NCBI GenBank assembly: GCA_022496205.1
Contig: WTXD01000004.1
Span: forward strand, 1,178,001 to 1,242,000
Length of the DNA stretch: 64,000 nucleotides
Source of the DNA: Gloeopeniophorella convolvens
Taxonomy: Eukaryota; Basidiomycota; Agaricomycetes; Russulales
Direction: 5' to 3'
The position numbers and the translations under genes were made by a program. The first letter of the stretch is position 1; each line of letters opens with the position of its first letter. Below, piece after piece: positions 23,301 through 34,884 of the stretch. The notes below the pieces were generated by a model. It ran no database searches. It was given only the letters and a program-made list of their open reading frames with translations, and was not told the DNA's origin.

Positions 23301-24964
23301 ACACCACGGATCTATGGCACATGGTCATCCGGGGCTCGACGGACCTCGGGTATTGGGACGACGCTTATTCTGCGTTGCTGTCTACGCCACACGAGCAATT
23401 GTGGGTCATTGAGCCGCTTCCCTGTTATCCCGGCTGACGATCTGTGCAGACGGCGCGACGGCGCACAACATCTGGTGCACCGGATGTGCGAAGAACATGC
23501 CATCGACCGCCTCATGTCCTACAACTTTGTCGGCGTCGTCGACGAAGTCGAGTCGTCGCTGTCGTTCAAGGCGCGGAACGCGGACCCTCGTGTGCAGCCG
23601 TACTACTCGCGCATCCTGTACACGTGGTACGTGACGCACGGGGACTACAGAAATGGTGCGCCGGCCCTCTCTCCTGCTCCATGCATCTGCTGAGGCGCGC
23701 ACAGCTGCACTCGCGATGTACCAGCGCGCGCGGAAGCTCGCCGCGCTCAGCAACACCGCCGAGCCCGCGCAGTTCTTCGCGCTCGCGGAGCAACAGCTCG
23801 AGGCGCTCGTCGTCGCGTTAAATGCGCTTGCCCTGCTCGACCAGGAGGACGCGTGGGTTGTCCTTCCGCTCGTCCCTGAGCCCTTCGGCTCCCGGCAGCC
23901 CGAGCGCAAGCGCCGGAAGCTCACGAAGCACGTCCCCGAGGACAAGTTCTCTGGCGGAAAGCGCGACTCAGAGATCGTCAAGCTCTCGGATGTCGTCGCA
24001 GAGTACACTCTGCTCAGTGCGCAGGTCGACCTTATCAGGAAGGACCCGGACCTATTGCGGGCGGGAGGTGAGCCTCGGGCAGAAATGTTGGTACTTCGTC
24101 GATGCTGACGAGGAACAGCAACGTTGCGCTCTCCCGAGTCTGTGGTTCTGCGGCTCGTCCAGACCAACCGCTTCAACCTCGCCTTGTCGACCGCCCGCAC
24201 GCTCGATGTCGACATGACCGACCTCTTCTCGCACCTCACCAGGCAATGTCTGCGGCTGAGCCGCAACCCAGACGCCGTCCTGTGAGCCGTCCTGACTAGC
24301 GTAATCTTGTGAATGAGGACTCAAACTGGGCTTAGGGCCGAGGACACGACCGATTGGCTGCTCACGGACAAGGTCACATCGTGGGCGGGGACACACTCGG
24401 ATCGTGGGTGGCGGTACCTGCGGCAGTCTCTCGAGCGGCACGACGGGCCCGACGTGGATCTGCGCTACTCGAAAGTCGTCTTCGAGACGATTACGGGGCT
24501 CGAGCGCGCATCGGCTCCTCCACCATGGCTCATCCACAGGCTAGAGGTAAAGACAGCTTGAACCCCGCTCCGCTGACCGGTGGCTGAATGGGATTGTGCA
24601 AACAGGAGCATCACCCAGAGTGGCTCATCCGCGCGTGTATGCGGTTTGAGATGTTCGAGCTTGCATTAGAGCTCACACTGGCTCTGCTACGCAAGGTACG
24701 TGCTCACTGCCCGTTATCTCCGCACACCGCTCACCGGCACGCTGGCAGGCTGAGTCACGCCTGGCGCAGGACCCACCAAAAACGGCCATGTCTACCTGGC
24801 TCCCGTACACGCTTATCGATCAACTCCTTGTCGCGACGAACGAGCAGACGCAGAGCGAGCTGTCGAAGCGCGCCGTCGAGCTCCGCCGTGACCTGCATCT
24901 CGAGGTCTCGAACGGGTCGCGGAGAGCACAAAAGCTGAGCAGCCGGCTGTACCAGGAGTTGTGA
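20389..24964 (+). CDS. NUP160: Nup160/Nup120, Y-complex nucleoporin
   Basis: About eight introns; the start ATG at 20389 opens MATAADKVLVATHLSDVY. The first half is the Nup120/160 beta-propeller family: GVILLRLIHNGLIIELVSLS, RFVFPYTVLPNPALFLWEG and HVWTLSRDRTLRLWT. The second half is an alpha-helical solenoid, including THGDYRN-A-ALAMYQRARKLA across a splice and EWLIRACMRFEMFELALELT near the end. It finishes SSRLYQEL at 24964. The protein belongs to the Y-shaped (Nup84/Nup107) scaffold of the nuclear pore. Checked splice joins include 20962/21018 and one near 23655/23704. The segment 22100-23060 is much more GC-rich and Ala/Arg-rich than the rest, but stays open. Confidence 0.9.
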
Positions 24965-25287
24965 TCTATACATTTGTGTTGTTGTTGTTGTTGTCATTGC
25001 TGTGTGGACAATTGCAGGGTTTGATCACGACCTCCCGCGAACCTGCCCTGGCATTCACACACCGCTCGGACACCGGCACAATTGAGGCATAGGCTAGAAT
25101 AAGACTTGACCACCTGCGTTGATGTTCAACGATTCTCCATCTGGAATGTCCGCCGTTCAAAACTGCGTTTCATTTTCTCGAGCTCTACAAGCTTTGGTCA
25201 TGATACAGTCATAGACATAACGAGAGTCGCGCTCAGAAGAATGAACAGCCAAATGGACGAGCCCAGTTCCATTTACAAGCCAAGACA
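24965..25287. other. Convergent intergenic region NUP160/MSH4
   Basis: This 323-bp stretch lies between two converging stops and carries both 3' flanks, including a GTT/GTTG microsatellite-like run at about 24975-24996. No gene seen. Confidence 0.5.
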
Positions 25288-28200
25288 TCAGAAGAGGTTG
25301 TCGCTGAGTTCCTTTGTAAACTTCTCCTGCAGGCCGATCAAATAAGTCAGAAAGTCCCGGTCCGGGAGTCTTGAGTGTTCCAGTGCCTGCGTCAGCGTCG
25401 TTCGTAGCTAGGGAGTCATACAGCAGTCAGATCAAACGCCACCTCCACAATGCAGAACCAAGATAACAAGCGGCGCAGTACCCTGAGGACAGCCTTTCGC
25501 CTCTTGGCAACTTTGCTCGATTCGCTGTTTTCGTCTTGCTGCGTGGATGTATCGGCCAGCCGGTTGGCGATCGTGGAAGCTTCTGTGAGTACGTCGGCTG
25601 GCAAGTCTGCTAAGCGTGCCAGCTGGAGTCCTATACTTCGGGTTAGCTGACTGCATCCGGCTCAGGTTCTCGGTGGCGAAACCATAGTGTTCCATGTTCT
25701 CAGGCAAGCCATTCACGATTCTACGGGGACGTGAGGTCAACGACACGGGATGAATACTACATGTGACGTACTTGTAATTGAAGGTCATGCCGATGCTGGA
25801 ACTCGACATCCGGGATTTCTGAGGGCCAGATAAGAGCGGCAGTGCGAAGGCAGACAACATACCTGGACCGAGAGATGCAAACTTGGTGTCGAAAGGTCAG
25901 CACGTTGACGATGGTTGACGATGCAACATCCGTGGAATAACTCACTGGACAACTGTCGGTTGGCGAGACAGAGTCACAGATAGTTCGTGGAAGTGGCTGT
26001 AGTAGAACCTCAGCGCACAGGGTACGAGGGCATGCTCTGTGCTCACGTAGCGAAGAACGTGAAGCACTGATACGATGTTAGGCAATCGCGGTAGCCCATG
26101 AGTGGGACTCACTTTGATCCTGATGAGCTCTTCAGCAATGGCGTGCGTGATGCCTGCGCCTTCCTTTGGAGAGGTGGCCCTTCCCAACTCATCAATCAGG
26201 ACCAAGGAGTTTGACGTTGCAAGTCCTAGTATCATTGCAGACGATGCCATCTCGTTAGCGAATGTGCTGAGATTCTTCTCAATATCATCGTCGTTTGACA
26301 GACGCGTCAAGAGATAGTCGTGGATACTGAACAAGTTTTTCAGTTTGGTGTGGAGGGCCGACGAAATCGAGGTGTGCTTACCGGAAGCTCGCATATTCGG
26401 CTGGAACAAAGCAACCGCATTGAGCGAGGACCACTAGAAGGCCGATTTGTCTGAGATATGTGCTCTTCCCTACGCTAGATTAGGGAGTTCGAGCGAGATA
26501 TAGCGGACATGCGACAAACCCGACATGCTATATCGAGCTCAGTCCGTACCAGGCGGATAGTAAGATGACATTTGCAACTCACTTTGGACCATGCACCATC
26601 TGGAATGACGTGCAGTCGGAGCAATACACATCATTTGGAACGAGTGATCCCGCAGACTGCACGTTCTCCAAGATGGGGTGACGGCCTGCCTTGATCGCAA
26701 GTGTTCCAGTAAATTCAGGGCGGACTGCCAGAGAAGATAGTGAAACTGTGTCTCCCTACTCAAAAGCGTGGTGGTAGTACCATAATTTTTCACTGCGAGG
26801 TGTCCGGTTAGTGCGTCGTCGTGTATTGGGAGGTTGGACGAACGGATAGAAACATGAGCGAAGGACCACAACATATCCAACATGGCTACCTTGATGGACG
26901 AGCGTCACTACTGGGACACCCTTGCATCTTGTGTGATGAGAATCCTACTGCTTCAGAAGCCTTATAAAGGACACCGATGTCATGCACAATCTCTGATACA
27001 AGGTCGTTGATAGTCCTGGGATGTCAATCATAAACAAACTATCCCAGCACATTAAAAATTGGCATACGATTGACTGAGAATCAGGGCCTCATCTAAAGCA
27101 TCTTTCATCCTAGCGTTGCGCTTCTTCTGTTTCTCTATGAGTAGGGAGTAATGAGTAGAGCCCCTGATTCGCCAACCAGTTCCATGCTCGTAAACAGCCA
27201 ACGTCCTTTTTGCATCGACTGATTGATGAAACCTCGCGGTAATTTCCCGTCTTCCAGGTCTCCCTTCTTAATGGCGAATACAAACCCCGTCTCTTGGTAG
27301 ATGAGCTGTATGGGTAAGTCATACTTCTCTGTGATACCGCGGTGCAAGGCGTGTATGTCGCCAACGTTTTCTTTGTACGTCTCGCGAGCGACATCGAGGA
27401 GAGGGTTGCAATTTGCCTGAGGAGCCTCAGCCAGAAGCACAGTATATCGACGGATGCCACACCTTGACAGCATATACCCGGGCATTGACAGCACCAAGCC
27501 CCGTCTCACAGACGAGGATCAGGCGGGGAAGACCAGGGCAGATCAAAACTCCTATTCACCTTCTGGAGAGATGCGTCCTCGTTCAGACTCCGCGATACGA
27601 ACCTCTCGATCTTTGGTAGGCGCTCATCCGTGAGCATCTGAACGAGCTATTCAGTTCATCGTACGGTGCTAACGAGAGATGACAGACATCACAAATGATG
27701 TGCAGAACTTGGCTTTTAGAGCCAATCAAGGCCTTCTGTAATGCAGGTAGGTACCGCACGACGTCCCGAAGATTGATCATTTGCGTTACTCTTGAAGACG
27801 CCGTGCGAGCCGTGCTGGTTTCGCGCGTTTCGTTAGAAGCCAACTAGATGTCTTTTCAACATCAACAAAATAAGTCTCGTGATGGCCCTCACAGAGCAGA
27901 TGAGCTTGTCAAGATCTACTTTGCTGAGGTGCTTCAGGGCATCCTTGACCTCCGTGAACCTGTCCTCGGTTTGGACTAATTCTGCGACGGAGATTTTCAG
28001 AAAATCCAGGCGGGGCGATTGGTAATCGCACCTTCAACAACATCCAGTCGAGCATCCAAAGCATTCTGGACTGCGGGAACGTCAGCGACGGCACTGTTGA
28101 TGAGGCAGCCGAGAATGCACCTGTAATTGGGGCCAGTAAATTGGAACGCATAAGTCGCTTGGCCATAGCAGTGAAGCAATGGTTGAGAACGCTTATGGTG

Positions 28201-29135
28201 CGTCAGGTCTCAGGATTGGCGACAGTAAATGATGTAGTACCCGAACAGTGAGTGGGGCGACTTGACGCTCCCCATGTTCCCAACAATCTCGAGGCTCCGT
28301 GCCGTCTCTAGATCGATCATCATCGTTCCCTCGACGGGTACAAAACGGATGCGTAGCGATCCATTGGCAAACTGCGTGTTCAGCTTGATCTCGGCATGCT
28401 TGAATATAGCCGAAGCTGCGGATAGGGCGTAGTATCTGGTTTCAGATGATCATTAGAGTCCACAGAAGTCGCAAGAATGGCGCATATATGCGCACTTTCT
28501 TGACACTGCCAGTATCATGGCAGCACGTTCTTCATCCTGGACGCAGAGCTGGGATACGAATTCAAGACCTTGCACGGGGAGCGTTTTAGAAAGGTCATCT
28601 CGGGTGGGGCCTCAGGTATACCAGCATCTTCGTTCCAGTACTTGCGCAGAACCGGCTCAATAGGTACGCCAGGGAACTCATCATAGAGACACTGCACTAG
28701 AAGCGAAGTCGAAGTTGGCGTTTTCCCTGATGAGGGTCCCAGACTATCTTTGGGCGACAAGAAAGTATCCGGGACCAGTATCAAATAGGGTTTATGAAGA
28801 TGCGTTTGGTGGAGAGTCTTCACGTAGGTCTGACAATCAGCAAGCTAGAACCCCCCATCAGTGGTGTCGCGCTCAGGTGCATCTCTGACGCCGTATACCT
28901 GTATCAGCATGGCGCGACCAGTATCGCGATCTAGCGCAGCCATCCCAACCTCCCGTGCAATACCACGACCTTCCAACAGAGCAACGATGAAGCTGGCTTC
29001 ATGATGGCGTGAAGAGGCAGCAGTGGTAGGACGGGCTGTCGTCGGGCGGGATTGGACCGTACGAGGTCGAGTAGCGGTCGTTTCACGAGATTGAGCAGTC
29101 CAAGGACGAGCCGTAGAGTCCGTGTACGACTGCAT
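25288..29135 (-). CDS. MSH4: MutS homolog Msh4 (meiotic crossover factor)
   Basis: A highly split gene with more than ten short introns. The start at 29135 follows a Thr/Arg-rich N-terminus leading into [20 protein letters not shown], the Msh4-type N-terminal signature; it lacks the mismatch-recognition domain of Msh2/3/6. The ATPase domain is spread over several exons: SFQMVHGP, then N-M-S-G from an 8-nt exon (26520-26527), then [19 protein letters not shown], with Walker [17 protein letters not shown]. The C-terminal exon ends [20 protein letters not shown] and stops at 25288. In the family, Msh4 pairs with Msh5 to stabilise recombination intermediates and promote crossovers in meiosis. Internal exon edges between 26.9 and 28.9 kb were not all resolved. 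Confidence 0.88.
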
Positions 29136-29524
29136 GAGAATGAGATAGCGCAAGAAAGGGAGTCGTCACGCTGCAGCGGTCCGAACGGCGGTGTTTCAAA
29201 TTATGGTAATTGACGCGTTGTTGACGCTTGTGTACGCGTCCACAAGGCACCCACGCAGCCAGACGCAGCACTACTGCTAGCTGTCTACATCTCGGACCAC
29301 AGTCGACGTGAAGAGTGCATTACGGCCTAGCTCGCCGAAAAACCCAGCGATAGTCAGAGGTCAATATGGATGCATTCGTACCGTGTAGAACTGGACGCGC
29401 GAGCAAGTAGATGTTCCCCGAGGTCTCCAGCCGATGGGGCCAAGCCGCCTTGCGGGGCCGGGCACCGTACGGTTAGCGAGGGGCTGACCATCACCAGAGG
29501 TACACCAAAGCACCTCCCTAAGGA
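29136..29524. promoter_or_regulatory. MSH4 upstream region with paired ACGCGT boxes
   Basis: This 389-bp gap lies between the SWC2 stop and the MSH4 start. Two identical ACGCGT hexamers sit at 29213-29218 and 29234-29239, 21 bp apart and 78-104 bp upstream of the MSH4 ATG. ACGCGT is the MluI cell-cycle box bound by MBF in ascomycete yeasts; binding here is inferred. Confidence 0.4.
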
Positions 29525-30971
29525 CTATTCTTCCATGGATGCGATAGTGTTGCCGGTTTTCTGGGAAGGCGTAGTCGCGTCTGGGCGGGTAACATAGCAT
29601 CCTAGTGCGTGGCTCCAAACGTATTCGTGTTTCAGGATCATCGTCAAGGTTTGGTATGCTGCAGGTGTCGCGTATGGCACGTTGGTGCGGGGATCGAGGT
29701 AGCGTGCTGGGCGACCCGTAATCGGGCAGGTTTGCACAGGGCGAGCTGGTGAACCGTCAGAGTAGAACTTAGTGCTCGAGGTGCTGATGACCCACTGAGC
29801 GGGCGACCCCTGCTTGCGTACACCTTGAGATCCTCCCATTTTACGTGGTCGCCGAACATCGCTGCCATAGTGTCCTTCCACAGGGGTCGAACTACTGGCT
29901 CTTCTTGGGAGAGCTCATGAACGACATAGTTCTTTGCGACTGCTACTGTTTCAGCCTTGGGCAGTTCATTAACGGGCATCGGGTTCGGTTTGTCTGTAGG
30001 TTGCGCGGATTCTGAGGTTGCAGGTGGGTCTACAGCTGGTGATTTCGAAGGATGGATCTTATCATCTGCCGGGTTGATTAGTTCAGTAACCCTTGAAAGC
30101 TAAGCACTCCAACACACCAGGAGTAGCCTCAGTCTCGGTCAGGACCGGGGCAGTTTCGCGACGGCTGACCCATCTCAACAAGGGGCCAGTTATGACCGTC
30201 CGTACAGCGTGCGCCCGCTTCCTCTTTTCTTCTTCAACGGATAGATAATTCTTGTGCTCAACAATGTTGCCCTCTTCCATGTCTAAAGCCCGCGCGATGA
30301 GCTCATCTTGCGTTAAGGCCCGGATCTTGACCTTTAACTTCTTGGGCATCAGCTGTGGAATTAGGAGGGTAAACCTGGTGTCATGGATAATGAGACATAT
30401 CACACACTTTCTTGTCCTCGGCATCCTTCTTCATCCGTTGTGCAGTAGCGCTTGTGTTCAGAATCGTGTGCGAGCGGCGGCTCTGACGTTGTGCGTTGTT
30501 GATGACTTCACCCGTCTCGGCATCAATAGCAAGGCCCAATGATACACGTCGCCTCTTCCTTGCCGCAGCGGAGGCAGATTCCTCTGCAGAATCATCGTAT
30601 GCTTCTGGGTTGAATGTTACTTTCTGACGCGCATGGGCGGCAGCAGTAGCCCTCTCAACGCGACTTCGTACTGTCTGCAGACGTCAACGACCCCACGGAG
30701 GTCAGAAGCAAGAAGTAGACATACCTGCTTCTCTCTGCGCTCTTCGACCTGCACGAGCTTCTCTCCGATTTCAGGGGCCTGCTGTGCAGCCTCCGCTTCC
30801 TCGTCAGTGCTCTCGAAGTCGGACTCGAACACATCCTCCTCCTCTGCGCGAACTTGTGAGAAGATAGCAGCGTGCATGAGAGTCTATCGCACCTTTGGCA
30901 ACAAGGAAGTCGTGGTCTTCCACCTCATCCTTGGTGTCTTCTATGCTGAGCTCCGCGAGGGCAGCCTCCAT
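29525..30971 (-). CDS. SWC2: Swc2/YL1 (Vps72), SWR1-complex subunit
   Basis: The start at 30971 gives MEAALAELSIEDTKDEVEDH and an acidic N-terminus (EDVFESDFESTDEEAEAAQ) typical of the YL1 histone-binding region. A basic region follows (ARKRRRVSLG), then LMPKKLKVKIRALTQDELI. The C-terminal exon has the YL1-C motif CPITGRPARYLDPRTNVPYA, and the stop is at 29525. Swc2/YL1 binds H2A.Z-H2B and helps SWR1 deposit H2A.Z. One join is unclear near 30090: either an intron at 30100-30169 with donor GTCAGC joins GPLLRW to LSRVTEL, or one extra G in a GGG run at 30090-30092 breaks the frame. The gene is divergent from the S25-like gene. Confidence 0.85.
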
Positions 30972-31278
30972 GCTGCGACACGGTGAGCTGATGCGAAGGA
31001 GATGCAGTTGGCAACGCACCGGTTACCCGCAGTGCTACGCCGAGAGCGACGTCTAACCAAAGAGTCATCCCCCTCCATAATCGTAGATCGTGTTGACAGT
31101 GACGGACGCGTTGTACCACTGGGGCAGGCACGGCGCGAGCGGACGAAGAGGCGATCGAGATCTACTCTGAAGCCGAGGAAGGAAGCGATACAACACCAAA
31201 CAAGCACCTCGACGCGCTCCGCGGTCATTGAGAGTGAGCGGCGCCCAAGCAGTTTCTAGTTCTTCCCGCCTCGGAACA

Positions 31279-31856
31279 ATGCCACCATCTCTTCCCGGAC
31301 CTTCGCACCTCTCAAGAGTTCTTCAAAACCTCAACAAGGCGCCGCGGCCTACGCTTGTTGGCGTCAAGAGCTTGACGCTCACGCTGGCACAACGGAACGA
31401 CCATTTCGGTGCACGGTGCGTTCGACCGCATCAGGGTTGCGAGACCGAGGGCTTACCAGACGCGTTGGCTAGTCACTTCTTGAAAGAGGAGCTGCCGAGG
31501 ATTCGATACGCTAATCCGAAACTCGACATTCAAGTCAACAAGCTCCCACAAGTCAAGGAGGAGACATGGCAGCCTGAACTTATGTTGGAATTCAGCACGT
31601 CGGCCACTTATGTCCCTTCATGCGACCTTTAACGAACCTGCACGCAGCTAATGGACGGAAAGAAAGCATCGAGATCCACAACAAGTGGTCGTCAAAGATA
31701 TTACAAGAGTTGATGGACACAGCGGGAGGCAACAGCTGGACACGTTGGAAGACCGAGCGTGCGGATATAGGGCTTCCTGTCGTCGACGAGCCACCAGAAA
31801 GCTTCGTGGCACCGACGCCCAAAGCCACAACGGGCGCAGCAGCTGTGCTTCCGTGA
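31279..31856 (+). CDS. Mitochondrial ribosomal protein, L51/S25/CI-B8 domain (mS25-like)
   Basis: Three exons (31279-31415, 31473-31594, 31648-31856) join in frame to 155 residues. Splicing the first intron restores FGARHFLKEELPRIRYANPK, a hallmark of this thioredoxin-like mitoribosomal family. The second join gives LEFTNGRKESIEIHNKWSS, continuing into ILQELMDTAGG. The second intron would use a GC donor (A|GCACGT) and an AG acceptor; the nearest GT donor gives a stop. Unspliced, the frame stays open through intron 1 but inserts about 19 non-conserved residues. A mitochondrial small-subunit protein is the likely role. Confidence 0.82.
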
Positions 31857-31980
31857 TCTGCATCTTCCGCTTAATAGCAATACTTTGGCTCGTCGCTTCA
31901 GCGCAGCTTATATAGCATGCTATGTGCTGGAACTAATATTCGCAGTGGGAATGCTACATCGTTCTACAGGCCCGCGGCCA

Positions 31981-33118
31981 TTAAGATAGGGACCAGTCAG
32001 AGTAAATGGCTGACGCCGCGATAAAGAGGCCAAAGGCGACTAGCGCGGCCGCGAAGTCATCCAACAGCGCGCCAGCCATTTGCAAATACTTGAGGCCATG
32101 CACGATGATGGAAGGGAAGGGCTTCGGAAGGTGTGGCAGAGCAAGCGCGAGGAGCATCGGAGGCTGGGTTGAGTCCTGCAAATTGTAATGAGCGCTGGGC
32201 AACCACATTGAATACAAGAAGACTGACAAGACCAGAGAATATGCGCATGGAGTGTAATGCCAGCTCCAAGGACGCGAATGCCCAGAAGAAGGCCTGCACG
32301 GCAAAGATTAGGCAACTGTCCACGAATGAATGACACAAACTCACCACTGCTTCAACACTCCACACGTTCTTTTCTGGTGGACCCGAAGCCAGCTCGGCCC
32401 ATCGGCGCCAGATGTTGCTCGAAGATATCGCAGCAGTGTTCTGCATGCTAAACACTTCCGGTTCTCTCCAAAATACAAAGAATGCGACGAGGGCCCACAC
32501 CGCGACTATGTGCAGCAGTGGTATCAGCTTCTGTGCGCGTGTTTTGGGTTTCGGTCCTGCTCGGGGAGGCGCCATCCCGGGTATAGCACCGACGCCCTTA
32601 CCCCCCATGCCGGGCCCGCCCCCCAGGCTGGACATAAGTGCCATGAGCGGGTCATCGGGCACGGCGTCATTTGTGCCTGCGATGCCAGCAGCCGGTGAGC
32701 GAGCGCCACTTTGCGGCACACCTCCGAGAAGCGCCTGCAAGAGCTGCTGCTGCTGCTCATTCGACCAGACAGACGGGTCCGGAGGTGCGCCGCCTAGGCC
32801 AAGGGAGTCGAATGGTGATGTACGCGCATCGGGAGCACCGCGTGGCGCGCGAGGTGCTGCAGGCGGCGTGGGGAGGGGATCTTCGCCAATAAAACTTGCG
32901 AGGTCGCCCCGGGGCGCCGAAGGAAGAGGAGGTACAGGTGGGTCTGTTGGGTAGATGTAAGGGAAGTATAGGACGGGCGAATAAACCCGGGGCGCACCGT
33001 CGTGTACGAATTGCGGTGCGTCATCGCCCCGCGCAGACGTTGTCAATTTCGAGAGGCGGTCGCTACCCCTGCTTAGGATCGCTTTTCGTCGAGCCTCTGC
33101 TCTTGCTGCGGCGGACAT
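31981..33118 (-). CDS. GET2: GET2-like tail-anchored protein receptor subunit
   Basis: Three exons. The start at 33118 gives MSAAARAEARRKAILSRGSD followed by RLSKLTTSARG. This basic N-terminal motif matches the cytosolic Get3-binding end of Get2. A long Pro/Gly linker follows, then three hydrophobic segments: LIPLLHIVAVWALVAFFVFW, AFFWAFASLELALHSMRIFS and ALVAFGLFIAASAIY near the stop at 31981. Get1/Get2 form the ER insertase for tail-anchored proteins. Introns lie around 32295-32345 and 32180-32235. Sequence identity in this family is low, so the call rests on architecture and the N-terminal motif. Confidence 0.78.
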
Positions 33119-33297
33119 GGTGAGTCAAGTGCAAGGAGGTGTAAGCTGGTGTATGTGCGTGGTGCAGACCTGTGCAGACTCGTGGCCGAAGACGTGGCTC
33201 GCTCCGACCACGCGTTTCAGTCACGTGGGCCCGGCCGCGCTCGATATTTCAATCGTTGCCCTCCGACGCTCGCCCACCCCCCAGAACCCTCAGCACC

Positions 33298-34647
33298 ATG
33301 TCGCCCCAGGACAAAGATACGACGGAGCGACATACGCGCATTCTCAGGGAGCTGGTCAAGAAGCCAGAGAACCGCGTTTGCGCAGATTGCAAGCACAACG
33401 GTATGTCAATTTGGCGGTGCTTCCATCACGTATAACACATTTGCCCTAGATCCACGCTGGGCCTCTTGGAACCTGTGCGCCCCCTGCGTCATGCTCGATG
33501 TTATCATCTAACGCATATCCTAGTGGTGTCTTTCTGTGTATCCGTTGCTCTGGAATTCACCGCGGAATGGGCACGCATATAAGCAAGGTCAAGTCGATAG
33601 ATTTGGACTCATGGACACCTGAGCAGATGGAGGTATGGACCTCGAGCTCTTCTCCGCATCGTACCCTTTGATTCTCATGCACAAAGTAGCAATTCCAGAA
33701 GTGGGGTAATCAGCTTGCCAATTTGTACTGGGAAGCCCACCTCAAGCCAGGACATATCCCACCGGATCAGTGAGTATCTTGCCGATCGCGCTGACTTTGG
33801 GGTCTCATATTGTCACCGTCAATACAGTAAGATGGAGTCTTTCATTCGGTCCAAGTATGAGTCCCGACGCTGGGCTATGGACGGACCTCCACCCTCCGAC
33901 CCTAGCGTTCTCGACGGTGGCTCGTCTGTGGCCGCGGCTGCTCCGGCACCATTGCCCACTCCCATCTCTACCCCAGCTACCTCCCGTCCGAGTCAGCAAG
34001 CCGCGCGTCAACCTTCCGCTCCTGCCGTCACGCCGGCTGTCACCTCGCGGCAGCCGCAAGCGCACCAGCTACTCTCTGCGCAGTACGCACGCGGTCAGCT
34101 CACCCCGCCCGCAGCAGCTCCTCAAGTCACCCCAGCCCCCGCAGCCCCTGCCGCACCTACACCTGCACCCGAAAACGACCTCTTCTCCCTTGATTTCCAC
34201 GCACCACCCGTTAATACCACCCCTGCGGCTGTAGTCCCTAGGAAGGACCCCAAGCAGGACATACTTTCGCTGTTCTCCGCGCCTGCTGCCGCAGCCTCGC
34301 CTTGGGCCCAAGCACCAGCTGCACAGCCCCAGCCCCAGGTATTCCCACCTTTCAGTAATGCGGCGGCAGCTGCCCCATCTGCTGCGGCTTGGAATGTCGG
34401 CCACAACTGGAGCGCTCCGGTGCCACCCGTACAGCCAAACGTCTGGGGCTCGGCCGCTCCTGCACCTGCTTCGGCCGTACAACCGTCTTTGTTGGGTTCC
34501 GGCAGTGACGTCTGGGGAGGATCTTCAGGTGGCGGCAGCCTGGGTGGTAGTGTCGATCTTTTTGGGTCGTCGGCGTCGCCGGCTGCCAACGTGCAAGCTA
34601 ACAAGAAGGACGACGTCTTTGGGGACATCTGGGGTAGTTTCAAGTAG
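33298..34647 (+). CDS. ArfGAP zinc-finger protein (Age2/SMAP type)
   Basis: Four or more short exons encode the GAP domain, followed by a long last exon. It starts [20 protein letters not shown]. The zinc finger is [17 protein letters not shown], then [20 protein letters not shown], which includes the catalytic Arg of the family (IHRGMG). The domain continues [15 protein letters not shown] and [12 protein letters not shown]. The remaining roughly 250 residues are Pro/Ala-rich and low-complexity, with Trp-containing repeats (NVWG, DVWGG) and the end [11 protein letters not shown]. It should stimulate GTP hydrolysis on Arf at Golgi or endosomal membranes. It is divergent from GET2 with only 179 bp between ATGs. 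Confidence 0.9.
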
Positions 34648-34884
34648 ATATAGCTGGTTCTGTCACTCGTTCTCTGGCAACACGGTAGTCGCGAGCGATA
34701 TGGAGACTAGGTTTGTATTACCAGTGCACAGCAGCCTTTTCACTGGCCCAATGCTCTCATTCGCACATTATGCGCAACCACTTTGCACCTTTCGAATATG
34801 CGCATCCCCGGTGCATGCATTACAAAACCACTTCCTTATTTCCAGCCTACAACAGCTTTTTCATCCTCTCCGACCAACACCAAT

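Noticed and set aside
31416..31472. Reading through intron 1 of the S25-like gene (frame stays open)
   Set aside because: Splicing restores the conserved GARHFLKEELPRIRYANP; the read-through adds non-conserved residues.
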